64,000 nucleotides of DNA from Pseudocitrobacter corydidari (GCF_021172065.1 NZ_CP087880.1:1588583-1652582); one strand, 5' to 3'. Positions 38,128 to 48,334 are shown, counted from the first letter of the stretch. A program made the numbers and translations. The notes: generated from the sequence alone by a model not told the origin.

Positions 38128-38718
38128 ATGACGGCGGAAGGCCACCTGCTCTTTTCCATCGCCTGTGCGGTATTTGCTAAAAATGCCGAGCTTACGCCTG
38201 TGCTGGCGCAAGGCGACTGGTGGCATATCGTGCCGTCAGCGGTGCTGACCTGCCTGCTACCGGATATCGATCACCCGAAATCGTTTCTCGGTCAGCGGCT
38301 AAGCTGGCTGTCGAAGCCCGTGGCCCGCGCATTTGGCCATCGCGGGTTCACCCACAGTTTGCTGGCTGTTTTCGCCCTGCTCACGGTTTTCTATCTTAAA
38401 GTGCCGGACAGCTGGTTTGTTCCCGCCGACGCGCTTCAGGGAATGGTTCTGGGCTATCTCAGCCATATTCTGGCCGATATGCTCACCCCTGCGGGCGTGC
38501 CGCTGCTATGGCCATGCCGCTGGCGTTTTCGTCTGCCGATACTCGCGCCACAAAAAGGCAATCAACTAGAACGTTTTCTGTGCATGGCGCTGTTCGCTTA
38601 TGCCGTCTGGATGCCGCAGTCGTTGCCGGAAAACAGCGCCGTTCGTTGGTCATCGGGAATGATTAATTCGCTGCAAATGACCTTTAATCGCTTTATAAAT
38701 CACCAGATCGAACAATAA
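38128..38718 (+). CDS. ydjM: LexA-regulated inner-membrane protein YdjM
   Basis: A 196-aa DUF457-family protein (membrane-bound metal-dependent hydrolase fold), length as in E. coli. Several hydrophobic segments, plus the conserved polar pattern LPDIDHPKSFLGQRL, GHRGFTHSLLA and GYLSHILADMLTPAGVPLLWP with His/Asp residues that may bind metal. The ATG at 38128 follows the LexA boxes closely. The longer frame begins inside the operator. SOS-induced, role unknown. Confidence 0.93.
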   Translation: MTAEGHLLFSIACAVFAKNAELTPVLAQGDWWHIVPSAVLTCLLPDIDHPKSFLGQRLSWLSKPVARAFGHRGFTHSLLAVFALLTVFYLKVPDSWFVPADALQGMVLGYLSHILADMLTPAGVPLLWPCRWRFRLPILAPQKGNQLERFLCMALFAYAVWMPQSLPENSAVRWSSGMINSLQMTFNRFINHQIEQ

Positions 38719-38849
38719 CCGCACAAAACTATCACTTTTGTCATAATCCATTCCATTTGGATATAAGCGACGATCGCCAGTTCTGTTAACCTTTTCACAT
38801 CTGACCAGCCCGGTGAGGCTGGCTATATAATGAAATCAGGAGAACGGGG

Positions 38850-40241
38850 ATGAACTTTCCATTAATCGCGAACGTTATCGTGTTCGCGGCACTGCTGTTA
38901 CTGCTGGCGCAAACGCGTCACAAACAGTGGAGTCTGGCAAAAAAAGTACTGGTCGGTCTGGTGATGGGGGTCGTGTTTGGCCTCGCGCTGCAATTTATCT
39001 ATGGTTCCGACAGCCAGATTCTTAAAGATTCTATTCAGTGGTTCAACGTCGTTGGTAATGGCTACGTACAACTGCTGCAAATGATTGTTATGCCGCTGGT
39101 ATTCGCCTCGATTCTCAGCGCCGTGGCCCGTCTGCATAATGCGTCACAGCTGGGTAAAATCAGCTTCCTGACCATCGGTACGCTGCTGTTCACTACGCTG
39201 ATTGCTGCACTGGTCGGCGTACTGGTCACCAACCTGTTTGGCCTGACGGCGGAAGGTCTGGTCCAGGGTACCGCTGAAACCGCGCGCCTGGATGCCATTC
39301 ACAGTAACTATGCTGGCAAGGTTGCTGACCTGAACGTGCCGCAGCTGCTGCTCTCCTTTGTGCCAAAAAATCCGTTTGCCGATCTGACCGGCGCGAACCC
39401 AACTTCTATCATCAGCATCGTCATCTTCGCCGCGTTCCTGGGTGTGGCGGCGCTGAAACTGCTGAAAGATGACGAGCCGAAAGGCCTGCGCGTTATCGCG
39501 GCAATCGACACGCTGCAAAGCTGGGTGATGAAACTGGTTCGCCTGGTCATGCAACTGACCCCTTACGGCGTGCTGGCGCTGATGACCAAAGTCGTGGCGG
39601 GCTCTAACCTGCAGGACATCATCAAACTCGGCAGCTTCGTAGTGGCCTCTTACATCGGTCTGGCTATTATGTTCGCCGTACACGGCCTGCTGCTGGGCGT
39701 GAACGGCGTCAGCCCGCTGAAATACTTCCGTAAAGTGTGGCCGGTTATTACTTTTGCTTTCACCAGCCGTTCCAGCGCCGCATCCATTCCGCTGAACGTG
39801 GAAGCACAAACGCGCCGTCTGGGTGTTCCTGAATCTATCGCCAGCTTCTCCGCCTCTTTCGGCGCGACGATCGGTCAGAACGGCTGTGCGGGTCTTTACC
39901 CGGCAATGCTCGCCGTTATGGTTGCGCCAACCGTTGGCATCAACCCGCTCGATCCGCTGTGGATTGCGACCCTGGTCGGTATCGTCACCGTGAGTTCTGC
40001 GGGTGTGGCAGGCGTCGGCGGCGGTGCAACCTTCGCGGCGCTGATTGTACTGCCAGCAATGGGCTTACCGGTCACGCTGGTCGCGCTGCTGATTTCCGTT
40101 GAGCCGCTGATCGATATGGGCCGTACCGCACTGAACGTCAGCGGCTCCATGACTGCCGGCACCCTGACAAGCCAATGGCTGCGCCAGACGGATAAAGAAA
40201 TTCTGAACAGCGAGGATGATGCGGAACTGGCGCATCGTTAA
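38850..40241 (+). CDS. tcyP: L-cystine/sodium symporter TcyP
   Basis: Dicarboxylate/amino acid:cation symporter (DAACS) family cystine transporter (YdjN), 463 aa, with about eight membrane helices and the two re-entrant regions ([23 protein letters not shown] and [14 protein letters not shown]). E. coli tcyP is controlled by CysB, which is encoded at 10580-11554 in this window. CAGGAG precedes the ATG at 38850. Followed by its own terminator. Confidence 0.95.
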   Translation: MNFPLIANVIVFAALLLLLAQTRHKQWSLAKKVLVGLVMGVVFGLALQFIYGSDSQILKDSIQWFNVVGNGYVQLLQMIVMPLVFASILSAVARLHNASQLGKISFLTIGTLLFTTLIAALVGVLVTNLFGLTAEGLVQGTAETARLDAIHSNYAGKVADLNVPQLLLSFVPKNPFADLTGANPTSIISIVIFAAFLGVAALKLLKDDEPKGLRVIAAIDTLQSWVMKLVRLVMQLTPYGVLALMTKVVAGSNLQDIIKLGSFVVASYIGLAIMFAVHGLLLGVNGVSPLKYFRKVWPVITFAFTSRSSAASIPLNVEAQTRRLGVPESIASFSASFGATIGQNGCAGLYPAMLAVMVAPTVGINPLDPLWIATLVGIVTVSSAGVAGVGGGATFAALIVLPAMGLPVTLVALLISVEPLIDMGRTALNVSGSMTAGTLTSQWLRQTDKEILNSEDDAELAHR

Positions 40242-40260
40242 CCTCTTCCTTCGTTATAGA

Positions 40261-40295
40261 AAGCCTCTTTTGCTTCGTCATAAGAGGCTTTTTTT
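40261..40295 (+). terminator. Intrinsic terminator of tcyP
   Basis: Stem AAGCCTCTT/AAGAGGCTT (40261-40269 with 40282-40290) followed by a T run, 20 bp after the stop. Confidence 0.92.
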
Positions 40296-40490
40296 ATGTT
40301 TTTCACCCACCGTGCGCGGCTCCCTGCCGGTATGTCCGCATTCGGACATCCCCCTTCATAAAACTAAGTTAGATTAAATTCATAACCATATGATATTTAA
40401 TCAATTTAATAACAGACCATTCAGTTATTCATGCCAAATATAATTCGTTATGTGATCGCTTTCGGTATTTGCTCAAACAAAAAACGTTCA

Positions 40491-40512
40491 TCATGATGTC
40501 ATGACATCATGA
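40491..40512. promoter_or_regulatory. Perfect 22-bp palindrome, candidate GntR operator
   Basis: TCATGATGTCA joined directly to TGACATCATGA forms an uninterrupted 22-bp palindrome 30 bp before the GntR regulator gene. It is the outstanding symmetric element in the 301-bp gap 40242-40542, which otherwise holds the tcyP terminator and AT-rich promoter DNA with a weak TGTGATCGC half-site for CRP near 40451. Autoregulatory operator by inference. Confidence 0.65.
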
Positions 40513-40542
40513 TCAATAGTTGAACAATGAAGGGCCGTGGCG

Positions 40543-41292
40543 ATGGACATCGATAAACAAAGCAAGCTCCCCATGTACGCACAACTGTTCGAAATCATTA
40601 CCCGTCAAATTTCATCGGGTGAGCTTAAAGAGGGAGACCAATTACCCTTTGAGCGTGAGCTTTGCGAAATCCATAGCATCAGCCGCACCACGGTAAGACA
40701 GGCAATGGCCGAACTGGAAAAAGAGGGATACATCTACAAAATTCATGGCAAAGGCATGTTTGTCCGTGGTCAGGCGGTAAAACAAAGTTTGATGACCGTG
40801 TACAGTTTCCACGAAGAAATGATGCGCCTTAACAGGCAGCCCTCAAGCCAAATTCTTACCTTTGAGCTCATTGCTCCCTCGAGCGCCGTTGCACAAAAAT
40901 TGCAAACTGATGAATTTGTTTATCACATTATTCGCTTGCGCTCGGCGAACGCCGATCCCGTGCTGTATGAGGAAACTTATTTGGTTCAAAGCCATTTCCC
41001 TGGTTTTACACGAGAAATACTTGAACAGGACAGCTTATATAACGTCATTAAAGAAAAATATAACATTGCCTTTCGCAGAGCGATCGACACATTCAGAGCT
41101 ATTAACATCCCTGTGTCAATCGCATCTTTCCTTCATGAAAAACAGGGAGTCTCAGGTCTACAAATTGAAAGGGTAGCATTTATAGGGCTGACGCCCGTTG
41201 AATATACTATCGAGATTGCTCGTGGTAGCAAATTTGAATACACCATTGAATTGCAAGGTGTCACGATGAATTCAGCAATATCTACCGTATAG
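40543..41292 (+). CDS. GntR family transcriptional regulator (HutC/UTRA type)
   Basis: 249 aa: an N-terminal winged helix-turn-helix (LPMYAQLFEIITRQISSGEL...LPFERELCEIHSISRTTVRQAM, about 8-65) followed by a UTRA ligand-binding domain (about 90-235), which in this family binds sugar phosphates such as GlcNAc-6-P. The start at 40543 (AAGGG eight bases before the ATG) is preferred over the GTG six bases upstream. It probably controls the downstream glycosidase-deaminase-PTS genes and itself through the palindrome upstream. Confidence 0.88.
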   Translation: MDIDKQSKLPMYAQLFEIITRQISSGELKEGDQLPFERELCEIHSISRTTVRQAMAELEKEGYIYKIHGKGMFVRGQAVKQSLMTVYSFHEEMMRLNRQPSSQILTFELIAPSSAVAQKLQTDEFVYHIIRLRSANADPVLYEETYLVQSHFPGFTREILEQDSLYNVIKEKYNIAFRRAIDTFRAINIPVSIASFLHEKQGVSGLQIERVAFIGLTPVEYTIEIARGSKFEYTIELQGVTMNSAISTV

Positions 41293-41344
41293 TTACTGTT
41301 TCTCGCAATCATCAAAGTTGTTAATTTAATTAAAGGATATCATT

Positions 41345-42724
41345 ATGAAATTAACCGTACTTGGCGGCGGAGGGGTTCGTGCGCCCTACCTCGCGAAAAC
41401 TTTAGCGTTGCAATCGAAAGATGTTTCTATCTCCGAGATATGTCTAATGGACATCAACGAAGAGAAACTCAATATTTATGGTCGGTTAGCAATTGCTATT
41501 GCCAAAATGATTAATCCCGATCTCAATATTTATACCACCAGCGACGCGAAGCTTGCATTACAGGATGCCAACTATGTTATCACCACCCTTCGTGTGGGCG
41601 GGGACAGCAGCCGCGTCTTTGATGAAAAACTTGCACAGCATTATAAGATACTCGGGCAAGAAACGACCGGCATTGGCGGTTTTGCAATGGCATTACGCTC
41701 CATCCCGGTGTTAAAAGAATATCTCGACCTTGCACGTAAAGTTTCGGCTAAAGATGTACTCTTTTTTAATTTTACCAATCCATCGGGTCTGGTGACTCAG
41801 GCGTTAATCAACGCCGGTTACGATAATGTGTATGGTATTTGCGATGGCCCTGCTAGTTTCATGCGCGAAGTTGCACACATGCTTGATGTCGACATCATGA
41901 GATTCTCTGCTACCTGCTATGGGTTAAATCATCTTTCGTTTTATCGCGATTTTAGTGTCGACGGTCATGATGTTTCAGATACAGTGCGCGCGCACAAAAA
42001 TCTTTTTACCGATACGGAAATGAAGTTATTCGAGCACAACACGCTACCGCTCCTGAACAAGGAACTTCCCAACGAGTATCTTTACTTCTTCTTTAATAAC
42101 AAAAAGATCATTCAATCTATTGAAACAAATGGTTGTGCACGCGGCGAAACGATTGAAAACATCAACAAGAGGATGCTGGAGGATCTCACCACTCACCAAC
42201 AAGCCACGGTCGAACAACAATTTGATATTTTTGCAAAATATTTGCTCGAGCGTGAAAATTCTTACTTCGCCATCGAGAGCGAAGGTAAACGCGACAATCA
42301 TTATCAGGCATTGAAACTCAGTGAGTTTATTTCTGCACCCGATACTGGTGGCTACTCAGGCATCGCATTGAATATTATTCGCGGTCTTCAGGGGAAAACA
42401 GCTTATCCGATGACCATTCTGGTGAAAAATAATCAAAGCATTCGCGAATTGCAACCCAATGATGTGATTGAGATTACTTGCGATCTTATTGATAAAAAAA
42501 TCATCCCTCGTTGTGTAGATAACATTCCTCCTTATCAACTGCACATTATTAAAACGATCAAAACCTTTGAAAACCTGACAATTAATGCGATAGAGAAACA
42601 CTGTAAGACCAGCGCCATACAGGCACTAATGATCCACCCACTCATTAATGACTACTGTATTGCAGAAGAGATCTTACAGACGCTATTAACTGAATATAAA
42701 ACCTATACAGGAGAGTGGCACTAA
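41345..42724 (+). CDS. Glycoside hydrolase family 4, 6-phospho-beta-glucosidase type
   Basis: 459 aa. GH4 enzymes cleave 6-phospho-glycosides by an oxidation-elimination mechanism needing NAD+ and a divalent metal. The dinucleotide motif VLGGGGVRAPYL (5-16), TNPSGLVTQAL, the metal Cys166 in GICDGP and His196 in GLNHLSF are all visible. The sequence is related to but well diverged from ChbF encoded at 49161. CDGP replaces the CNIP of ChbF, which may affect substrate choice. It overlaps the next gene by one base (TAATG). Lower GC and different codon use than neighbouring backbone genes suggest acquisition. Confidence 0.88.
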   Translation: MKLTVLGGGGVRAPYLAKTLALQSKDVSISEICLMDINEEKLNIYGRLAIAIAKMINPDLNIYTTSDAKLALQDANYVITTLRVGGDSSRVFDEKLAQHYKILGQETTGIGGFAMALRSIPVLKEYLDLARKVSAKDVLFFNFTNPSGLVTQALINAGYDNVYGICDGPASFMREVAHMLDVDIMRFSATCYGLNHLSFYRDFSVDGHDVSDTVRAHKNLFTDTEMKLFEHNTLPLLNKELPNEYLYFFFNNKKIIQSIETNGCARGETIENINKRMLEDLTTHQQATVEQQFDIFAKYLLERENSYFAIESEGKRDNHYQALKLSEFISAPDTGGYSGIALNIIRGLQGKTAYPMTILVKNNQSIRELQPNDVIEITCDLIDKKIIPRCVDNIPPYQLHIIKTIKTFENLTINAIEKHCKTSAIQALMIHPLINDYCIAEEILQTLLTEYKTYTGEWH

Positions 42725-43449
42725 TGAAACTGGCAATTTGCTCTTCAGATAAATTTAACGCCATTCTCGGTAATGAACTCATCAAAGCATTGCAGCAGCC
42801 AGGAGCCGTGTGTCTTGCTTCGGGCGATACCCCACAGGCAGCCTATCAATATGTTGCTGAATACTATCATCGTCATCCCTTCCCCATTCGCGCGACGCTT
42901 ATAGGGCTGGATGAATGGGCAGGCCTGGGTCCGGACGATGTGGGAAGTTGTCAATACTACATGCACCTGGATTTGTTCGACAAACTACCACTCAAACCGG
43001 GCCAACTCATCGAATTCAATGCCAGGCAGACACCGCAGGCCCTGGCTGGCGAATGTGAAAAAATGAATCGATTGTTGGATTCTCTAACCCTTAACCTGGT
43101 TATTTTGGGCGTCGGTCAAAATGGACATCTTGGGTTAAATGAGCCGGGTACTGATTTCACAACCGGCGCGCACGTGACGACGCTCAGCCCATCTACGATT
43201 AACGTCGCCCAAAAATACTTTACTCAGCAAACTCCCTTAACGCATGGGATCACGCTTGGGATAGCTAATATTCTTAAAAGTGAAAAAATTATTCTTACTA
43301 TCAGAGGGAAGCACAAGAACGAAATTGCCCAGCGTATTATTTTTGACCAGCCAGATATCATGTTACCGGCGAGCAGCCTAAAGCTTCATAATAATACTGT
43401 GCTGTTAATAGATGATGAAGTCTTACATCGGGAATCACTCTATGACTGA
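42724..43449 (+). CDS. Glucosamine-6-phosphate deaminase family protein (NagB-like)
   Basis: 241 aa, NagB/6-phosphogluconolactonase superfamily. The deaminase motifs are present: SGDTP, GLDEWAG (D63, E64) and GVGQNGHLGLNEPG (130-143), with the catalytic-type His135. The predicted reaction is conversion of glucosamine 6-phosphate, or galactosamine 6-phosphate, to fructose or tagatose 6-phosphate and ammonia. It starts on the last base of the glycosidase stop and overlaps the IIA gene by 8 bp, so it is tightly built into the operon. Confidence 0.82.
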   Translation: MKLAICSSDKFNAILGNELIKALQQPGAVCLASGDTPQAAYQYVAEYYHRHPFPIRATLIGLDEWAGLGPDDVGSCQYYMHLDLFDKLPLKPGQLIEFNARQTPQALAGECEKMNRLLDSLTLNLVILGVGQNGHLGLNEPGTDFTTGAHVTTLSPSTINVAQKYFTQQTPLTHGITLGIANILKSEKIILTIRGKHKNEIAQRIIFDQPDIMLPASSLKLHNNTVLLIDDEVLHRESLYD

Positions 43450-43747
43450 TGAGCAAAAATGGTTCAGCATTATCGCCTTTGCTGGAGAAAGTTTCTCTCT
43501 TTTAAATGAGGCTTTAATTGCAGCCAAAAAGCAAGATTTCGATGCCTCGCAACGTTTGCTTGGGGATTCAGAAAACATTCTAAAGGAAGCTCATCACATA
43601 CAAAATGAACTATTAGAAAATGAAATAAATGGAAAGTCCATAGAATTTTCGATGTTGTTCACTCATGCCCAGGATCATTTAATGAATGTGATACTGGCAC
43701 AAAATATTTATCGCGAACTTATCGAATTACAACATAACAAGCATTAA
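43442..43747 (+). CDS. PTS lactose/cellobiose-family IIA component
   Basis: 101-aa phosphocarrier: a helical bundle protein with the phosphorylated His75 in FTHAQDHLM, the same motif as ChbA. It accepts phosphate from HPr and passes it to IIB. The ATG at 43442 overlaps the deaminase stop by 8 bp. A longer frame begins inside the deaminase gene and is rejected. Confidence 0.9.
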   Translation: MTDEQKWFSIIAFAGESFSLLNEALIAAKKQDFDASQRLLGDSENILKEAHHIQNELLENEINGKSIEFSMLFTHAQDHLMNVILAQNIYRELIELQHNKH

Positions 43748-43759
43748 GGATAATGTACT

Positions 43760-44101
43760 ATGACTTATGATAATGTCGGTATTCTTCTGGTTTGTAATCT
43801 TGGCGCTTCCACTAGCGTTATGGTCTCTAAAATGCGTGAAGTTGTCGCTCAAAGTGCGATGTTAAAAGACAAAAACATTCGAATTGATGCTCGTAATGCC
43901 GGAGATTTAAAAGCGTATATTGAGGCCTATGATGTCGTCCTCATCGGCCCACAGATGAAGCATAAATTCGTTGAATTAAAGAGTGTTGCTGATGCGTTTA
44001 ACAAGCCTATTGAAGTGATCGACAGTAAAGCCTATGGGATGGCTGATGGCGGCCTGATTTTGAAACAAGCTTTATATCTCTATAATACTTCCCGCGTTTA
44101 A
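43760..44101 (+). CDS. PTS lactose/cellobiose-family IIB component
   Basis: 113 aa with the phosphorylation-site Cys12 in LLVCNLGASTSVMVSKM, the small alpha/beta IIB fold of the cellobiose class. The chb-encoded ChbB has [17 protein letters not shown] at the same place. AAGGA precedes the ATG. Transfers phosphate to the sugar bound by the IIC permease encoded next. Confidence 0.9.
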   Translation: MTYDNVGILLVCNLGASTSVMVSKMREVVAQSAMLKDKNIRIDARNAGDLKAYIEAYDVVLIGPQMKHKFVELKSVADAFNKPIEVIDSKAYGMADGGLILKQALYLYNTSRV

Positions 44102-44118
44102 ACTCAGGAGTTTCCATT

Positions 44119-45426
44119 ATGCAAACTTCTCACGGGCATCTCAAAAAATTTGAGACGCATATGGTAACTATTGCCACAGCTATTGAGCAGAATCGCTTTA
44201 TCTCATCGATAAAAAATGGGATGATCAGTTTAATGGCTATTTTGATGGTAGGTTCAATAAGTCTGATTGTTGCGGGTCTTGGATCGTTGTTTTCTTCTGA
44301 TTCGGCAATGGGCGTTTTTTTTACCACTTATGGATCCTTACTACAGCTCCCCTTTACTTATACTTTCGGACTGCTTTCAGTATATTGTGCCATCACTATT
44401 AGCTACCATCACACTCAGCGTATCAACGTAACCCCGCTCTATCCGATAATCAGTGCGGTAATGGTCACCATAATACTCAACACAAAAATCATCGATGGGA
44501 ATATCAACATTGCATTCCTTGATTCACGAGGATTGTTTGTTGCGATTTTTGCTTCGCTGGCTACCGTTGAGTTTATCAGTTGGGCCTATCGAAAAAAGAT
44601 TACTATCCGCATTAGTGGTCTACCGGATATGATCGCCAAAACATTTGAGTCTATATTTCCGTTGTTGTTTGTCGTGGTTATCGCGAGCCTTATCACGGCA
44701 ACTAGCCAGGCGTTCTTCCATCAGCAGATCCTTCCTGAGCTGTTTACAACGGCGCTAGCACCTGCGGTCAGCGGAATTGATTCTGTATGGGGAGTGTACA
44801 TTATCATCCAGATGGAAATGATTTTCTGGTTCTTCGGTTTGAATGGCTATGCGATTTTGATCGGTTTCACGCTTCCATTCATGACACAATATCTCTCCCT
44901 CAACGCGGCCAGTTTTGCACAGGGTTTGCCTACTGAACATGTATTTACCGAAGGATGGTGGGGGGCATTTGCGGCCTGTACTGGCTCCGGCATTACCGGT
45001 TCCATCGCGATTTTGGGATTGTTTAGCAAGTCAATGCAATTAAAAGCGGCAGGAAAAGCCGCTATCGTACCGTCCTTGTTTGGTATCTCGGAGCCTGTCG
45101 TTTATGGCTTCCCGATTGCCTTTAACCCTTACTTTTTTGTTCCGTTTGTTATTGGCACGCCGATACTGGCATCAATTATCTTTTTGATTTTTGATTTCGG
45201 TTTTGTGAATGGCCCTATTGCGCAGGTCGGTGGTATCCCAACGCCCTTCGCGCAGTACTTTATGACAATGGATTGGCGTGCTCCGATCCTGGCTATTCTC
45301 ATTATTCTGGCGGGTGTCGTCATGTATTTCCCGTTCTTTAAAATGTACGAACGCAGTTTAATCAAGAAAGATGAGGAACTCGATCAACAGAATAAAAAAT
45401 ACGATGACTTAGGATTAGACTTTTAA
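44119..45426 (+). CDS. PTS lactose/cellobiose-family IIC permease
   Basis: 435-aa membrane permease with about ten hydrophobic segments. It has the conserved substrate-site region GISEPVVYGFPIAFNPYFFVPFV and WFFGLNGYAIL. AGGAG lies before the ATG at 44119. Last gene of the inserted operon. The sugar is not deducible, but the co-encoded GH4 and deaminase suggest an amino-sugar disaccharide. Confidence 0.9.
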   Translation: MQTSHGHLKKFETHMVTIATAIEQNRFISSIKNGMISLMAILMVGSISLIVAGLGSLFSSDSAMGVFFTTYGSLLQLPFTYTFGLLSVYCAITISYHHTQRINVTPLYPIISAVMVTIILNTKIIDGNINIAFLDSRGLFVAIFASLATVEFISWAYRKKITIRISGLPDMIAKTFESIFPLLFVVVIASLITATSQAFFHQQILPELFTTALAPAVSGIDSVWGVYIIIQMEMIFWFFGLNGYAILIGFTLPFMTQYLSLNAASFAQGLPTEHVFTEGWWGAFAACTGSGITGSIAILGLFSKSMQLKAAGKAAIVPSLFGISEPVVYGFPIAFNPYFFVPFVIGTPILASIIFLIFDFGFVNGPIAQVGGIPTPFAQYFMTMDWRAPILAILIILAGVVMYFPFFKMYERSLIKKDEELDQQNKKYDDLGLDF

Positions 45427-45443
45427 CACTTGCACACTTAAGA

Positions 45444-45472
45444 AAAAACCGCTGATAAATCAGCGGTTTCAG
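45444..45472. terminator. Bidirectional terminator after the PTS operon
   Basis: A 10-bp stem AAACCGCTGA/TCAGCGGTTT with a TAAA loop. The T run is longer on the minus strand, but the position 20 bp after the IIC stop fits termination of the plus-strand operon too. Confidence 0.8.
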
Positions 45473-45497
45473 ATTACTGACAACGTGCGCTTTGTTA

Positions 45498-45583
<86 letters not shown>

Positions 45584-45613
45584 TTTTGCGTTTGTAATAT
45601 TCAGCATTAACGA

Positions 45614-45856
45614 TCACTCGTCGCTCATATCCCCTTCCTGCTTCATCTGCACCGCCCAACGCTGTGCAGACTCGGGTACGCTAAACGCCTGCGAACGCCG
45701 GAAAGCGTTCCCCATCAACACAAACGCAACATATTTCCCGCGCAGCAGCCACACATCACGAAAGCCGTCCACCTTGGTAGCGTGATCGGGAGGAGCGGGT
45801 TCGGTTCGGGGAATGTAGCTGATGACCTGTCGGTTTTGTTGGCGAAGCGGTTTCAT
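45614..45856 (-). CDS. cedA: Cell division modulator CedA
   Basis: 80-aa small basic protein matching E. coli CedA (MKPLRQQNRQVISYIPRTEP, FRDVWLLRGKYVAFVLMG, VPESAQRWA). CedA binds DNA and RNA polymerase and counteracts the division block caused by over-initiation in dnaA(cos) strains. Divergent from katE, as in E. coli. Confidence 0.95.
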   Translation of the reverse strand: MKPLRQQNRQVISYIPRTEPAPPDHATKVDGFRDVWLLRGKYVAFVLMGNAFRRSQAFSVPESAQRWAVQMKQEGDMSDE

Positions 45857-46075
45857 AAACGGTTATTTCAATCACTCGGGCAAAAACAGGAATATTCTAT
45901 AATAGCCGATTTATCCCCGCCCCGTCGCGCCTTACGTGGTTTTCTGGCGTCGGAATGGCGCTTTTACCGGCACCATTAGCCCCTGAGTTCCTGATAAAAC
46001 ATGATATTGCTCTATAGTTAGAAGGGTTTTGCCGCAAAATCGGCCAACTTTCAGTAATGGAAACAGGAGATGAGC

Positions 46076-48334
46076 ATGTCGGATCAACACAATAAACCCA
46101 AAACCCATCAATCACCGGTCCACGATTCGAGCGAATCAAAACCCGGTCTGGATTCCCTGGCACCTGCGGACGGTTCCTGGAGACCGACACCTAAACCTAC
46201 CGCTCCAGGCGAAGAACCTACCGCGCCGGGAAGTCTGAAAGCGCCAAAAACCAGCAATGAGAAACTTAAGGCGCTTGATAAGCAGCGTAAAGGCGGCGAA
46301 AACTTCCCGCTGACGACCAATCAGGGCGTTCGTATTGCTGATGACCAGAATTCTCTGCGCGCCGGTAGCCGTGGCCCTACGCTGCTGGAAGATTTTATTC
46401 TGCGCGAGAAAATCACCCACTTTGACCATGAGCGTATTCCGGAGCGCATCGTCCACGCCCGTGGTTCTGCGGCGCACGGTTATTTTCAGCCTTATGAAAG
46501 CCTGAGTGATGTCACGAAAGCGGACTTCCTTTCCTCGAAGGAGAAAATTACGCCTGTTTTCGTGCGTTTCTCAACCGTGCAAGGTGGCGCGGGGTCAGCC
46601 GATACGGTGCGTGATATCCGCGGCTTTGCCACCAAGTTTTATACCGATGAGGGTATTTTTGACCTGGTCGGCAATAACACCCCCATCTTCTTTATTCAGG
46701 ATGCGTTGAAATTCCCTGATTTTGTTCATGCGGTAAAACCTGAGCCGCATTCTGCGATGCCGCAGGGGCAAAGCGCGCATGATACGTTCTGGGACTACGT
46801 CTCACTGCAGCCGGAAACACTGCACAACGTGTTCTGGGCGATGTCGGACCGCGGGATCCCCCGAAGCTATCGCACCATGGAAGGCTTTGGCATTCATACG
46901 TTCCGTTTAATCAATGCCGAAGGGAAAGCGACGTTTGTACGTTTCCACTGGAAGCCGGTCGCCGGAAAGGCGTCCCTGCTGTGGGATGAATCGCAGAAAC
47001 TTACGGGGCGCGATCCCGACTTCCACCGCCGCGACCTGTGGGAAGCGATTGAAGCGGGCGATTACCCGGAATATGAACTGGGGCTGCAACTCATCCCGGA
47101 AGAGGATGAATTCAAATTCGACTTCGACCTGCTCGACCCGACCAAGCTTATTCCCGAAGAGCTGGTCCCGGTGCAGCGCGTCGGGAAAATGGTGCTTAAC
47201 CGCAATCCGGATAACTTCTTCGCCGAGAATGAACAGGCCGCGTTCCACCCAGGGCATATTGTTCCCGGCCTGGATTTCAGTAACGACCCCCTGCTTCAGG
47301 GACGTCTGTTCTCCTATACCGATACGCAGATCAGCCGGCTTGGCGGGCCAAACTTCCACGAGATCCCAATTAACCGCCCAACCTGCCCGTATCACAACTT
47401 CCAGCGCGATGGCATGCATCGTCAGGATATCGATAGCAACCCGGCAAACTACGAGCCAAACTCGATCAACGATAACTGGCCGCGCGAAACACCGCCGGGG
47501 CCGAAACGTGGCGGTTTCGAGTCGTATCAGGAACGCGTTGATGGGCATAAGGTACGCGAGCGTAGCCCTTCCTTTGGTGAGTATTACGCTCAGCCTCGCC
47601 TCTTCTGGAACAGTCAGACGCCGATTGAGCAACAGCATATTATTGATGCTTTTAGTTTCGAACTCAGCAAAGTCGCACGCGAGTGGATCCGTGAACGGGT
47701 CGTTGATCAACTCGTCAGCGTCGATATTCGTCTGGCACAGGCCGTTGCAGAAAATTTAGGTATTACCCTCAGTGACGAGCAGCAAAATCGACAACCGCCT
47801 GGGGATGTCAATGGGCTGGATAAAGATCCCACCCTCAGCTTATATGCAATCCCCAGCGGTGGCGTAAAAGGACGTGTGGTGGCGGTTCTGCTTAATCAGA
47901 ACACGGCATCCGCTGATGTGCTGACGCTTCTGAAAGGGCTAAAGGCACAAGGCGTGCATGCCAAACTGCTCTATTCGCGTATGGGGGAAGTGACCGCCGA
48001 TGATGGTTCAAAACTGCCTGTCGCCGGTACATTTGCCGGTTCGCCTTCACTGACGGTGGATGCGGTTGTCGTGCCTGGCGGCGATCTCAGCGATCTGCTA
48101 AAAAGTGGCGACGCGCAATACTACCTGCTGGAAGCCTACAAACACCTTAAGCCAATCCTGCTGGCGGGCGATTCGCGTCAGTTTAAAGGCCTGCTAAACG
48201 TCGATAGCCAGGGCGAAGAAGGTATTGTCGAAGGCGATACGATTGCCAAATCAACCGTGGAAGATTTGCTCAGTCTGGTCGCAGCGCATCGCGTTTGGTC
48301 ACGCGCTGGCAAAGCGGCGGCGATACCGGCATAA
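46076..48334 (+). CDS. katE: Catalase HPII
   Basis: Large-subunit monofunctional haem catalase, 752 aa (E. coli 753), expressed in stationary phase. The active-site His127 is in [10 protein letters not shown], the Asn in VGNNTPIFF near 200, the haem-ligand Tyr in [12 protein letters not shown] near 414, and the His of [10 protein letters not shown] that cross-links to it in E. coli. A C-terminal flavodoxin-like domain is complete (from about 595). The ATG at 46076 is chosen because the first ATG at 46070 directly abuts AGGAG. The region upstream includes a CTATAGTTA element at 46012-46020 that could be a sigma-S -10. Confidence 0.97.
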   Translation: MSDQHNKPKTHQSPVHDSSESKPGLDSLAPADGSWRPTPKPTAPGEEPTAPGSLKAPKTSNEKLKALDKQRKGGENFPLTTNQGVRIADDQNSLRAGSRGPTLLEDFILREKITHFDHERIPERIVHARGSAAHGYFQPYESLSDVTKADFLSSKEKITPVFVRFSTVQGGAGSADTVRDIRGFATKFYTDEGIFDLVGNNTPIFFIQDALKFPDFVHAVKPEPHSAMPQGQSAHDTFWDYVSLQPETLHNVFWAMSDRGIPRSYRTMEGFGIHTFRLINAEGKATFVRFHWKPVAGKASLLWDESQKLTGRDPDFHRRDLWEAIEAGDYPEYELGLQLIPEEDEFKFDFDLLDPTKLIPEELVPVQRVGKMVLNRNPDNFFAENEQAAFHPGHIVPGLDFSNDPLLQGRLFSYTDTQISRLGGPNFHEIPINRPTCPYHNFQRDGMHRQDIDSNPANYEPNSINDNWPRETPPGPKRGGFESYQERVDGHKVRERSPSFGEYYAQPRLFWNSQTPIEQQHIIDAFSFELSKVAREWIRERVVDQLVSVDIRLAQAVAENLGITLSDEQQNRQPPGDVNGLDKDPTLSLYAIPSGGVKGRVVAVLLNQNTASADVLTLLKGLKAQGVHAKLLYSRMGEVTADDGSKLPVAGTFAGSPSLTVDAVVVPGGDLSDLLKSGDAQYYLLEAYKHLKPILLAGDSRQFKGLLNVDSQGEEGIVEGDTIAKSTVEDLLSLVAAHRVWSRAGKAAAIPA

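Noticed and set aside
46914..47759. 281-codon plus-strand frame inside katE
   Set aside because: It overlaps katE in another frame, has a very Arg/Ser-rich composition typical of out-of-frame translation of GC-rich DNA, and has no family resemblance.
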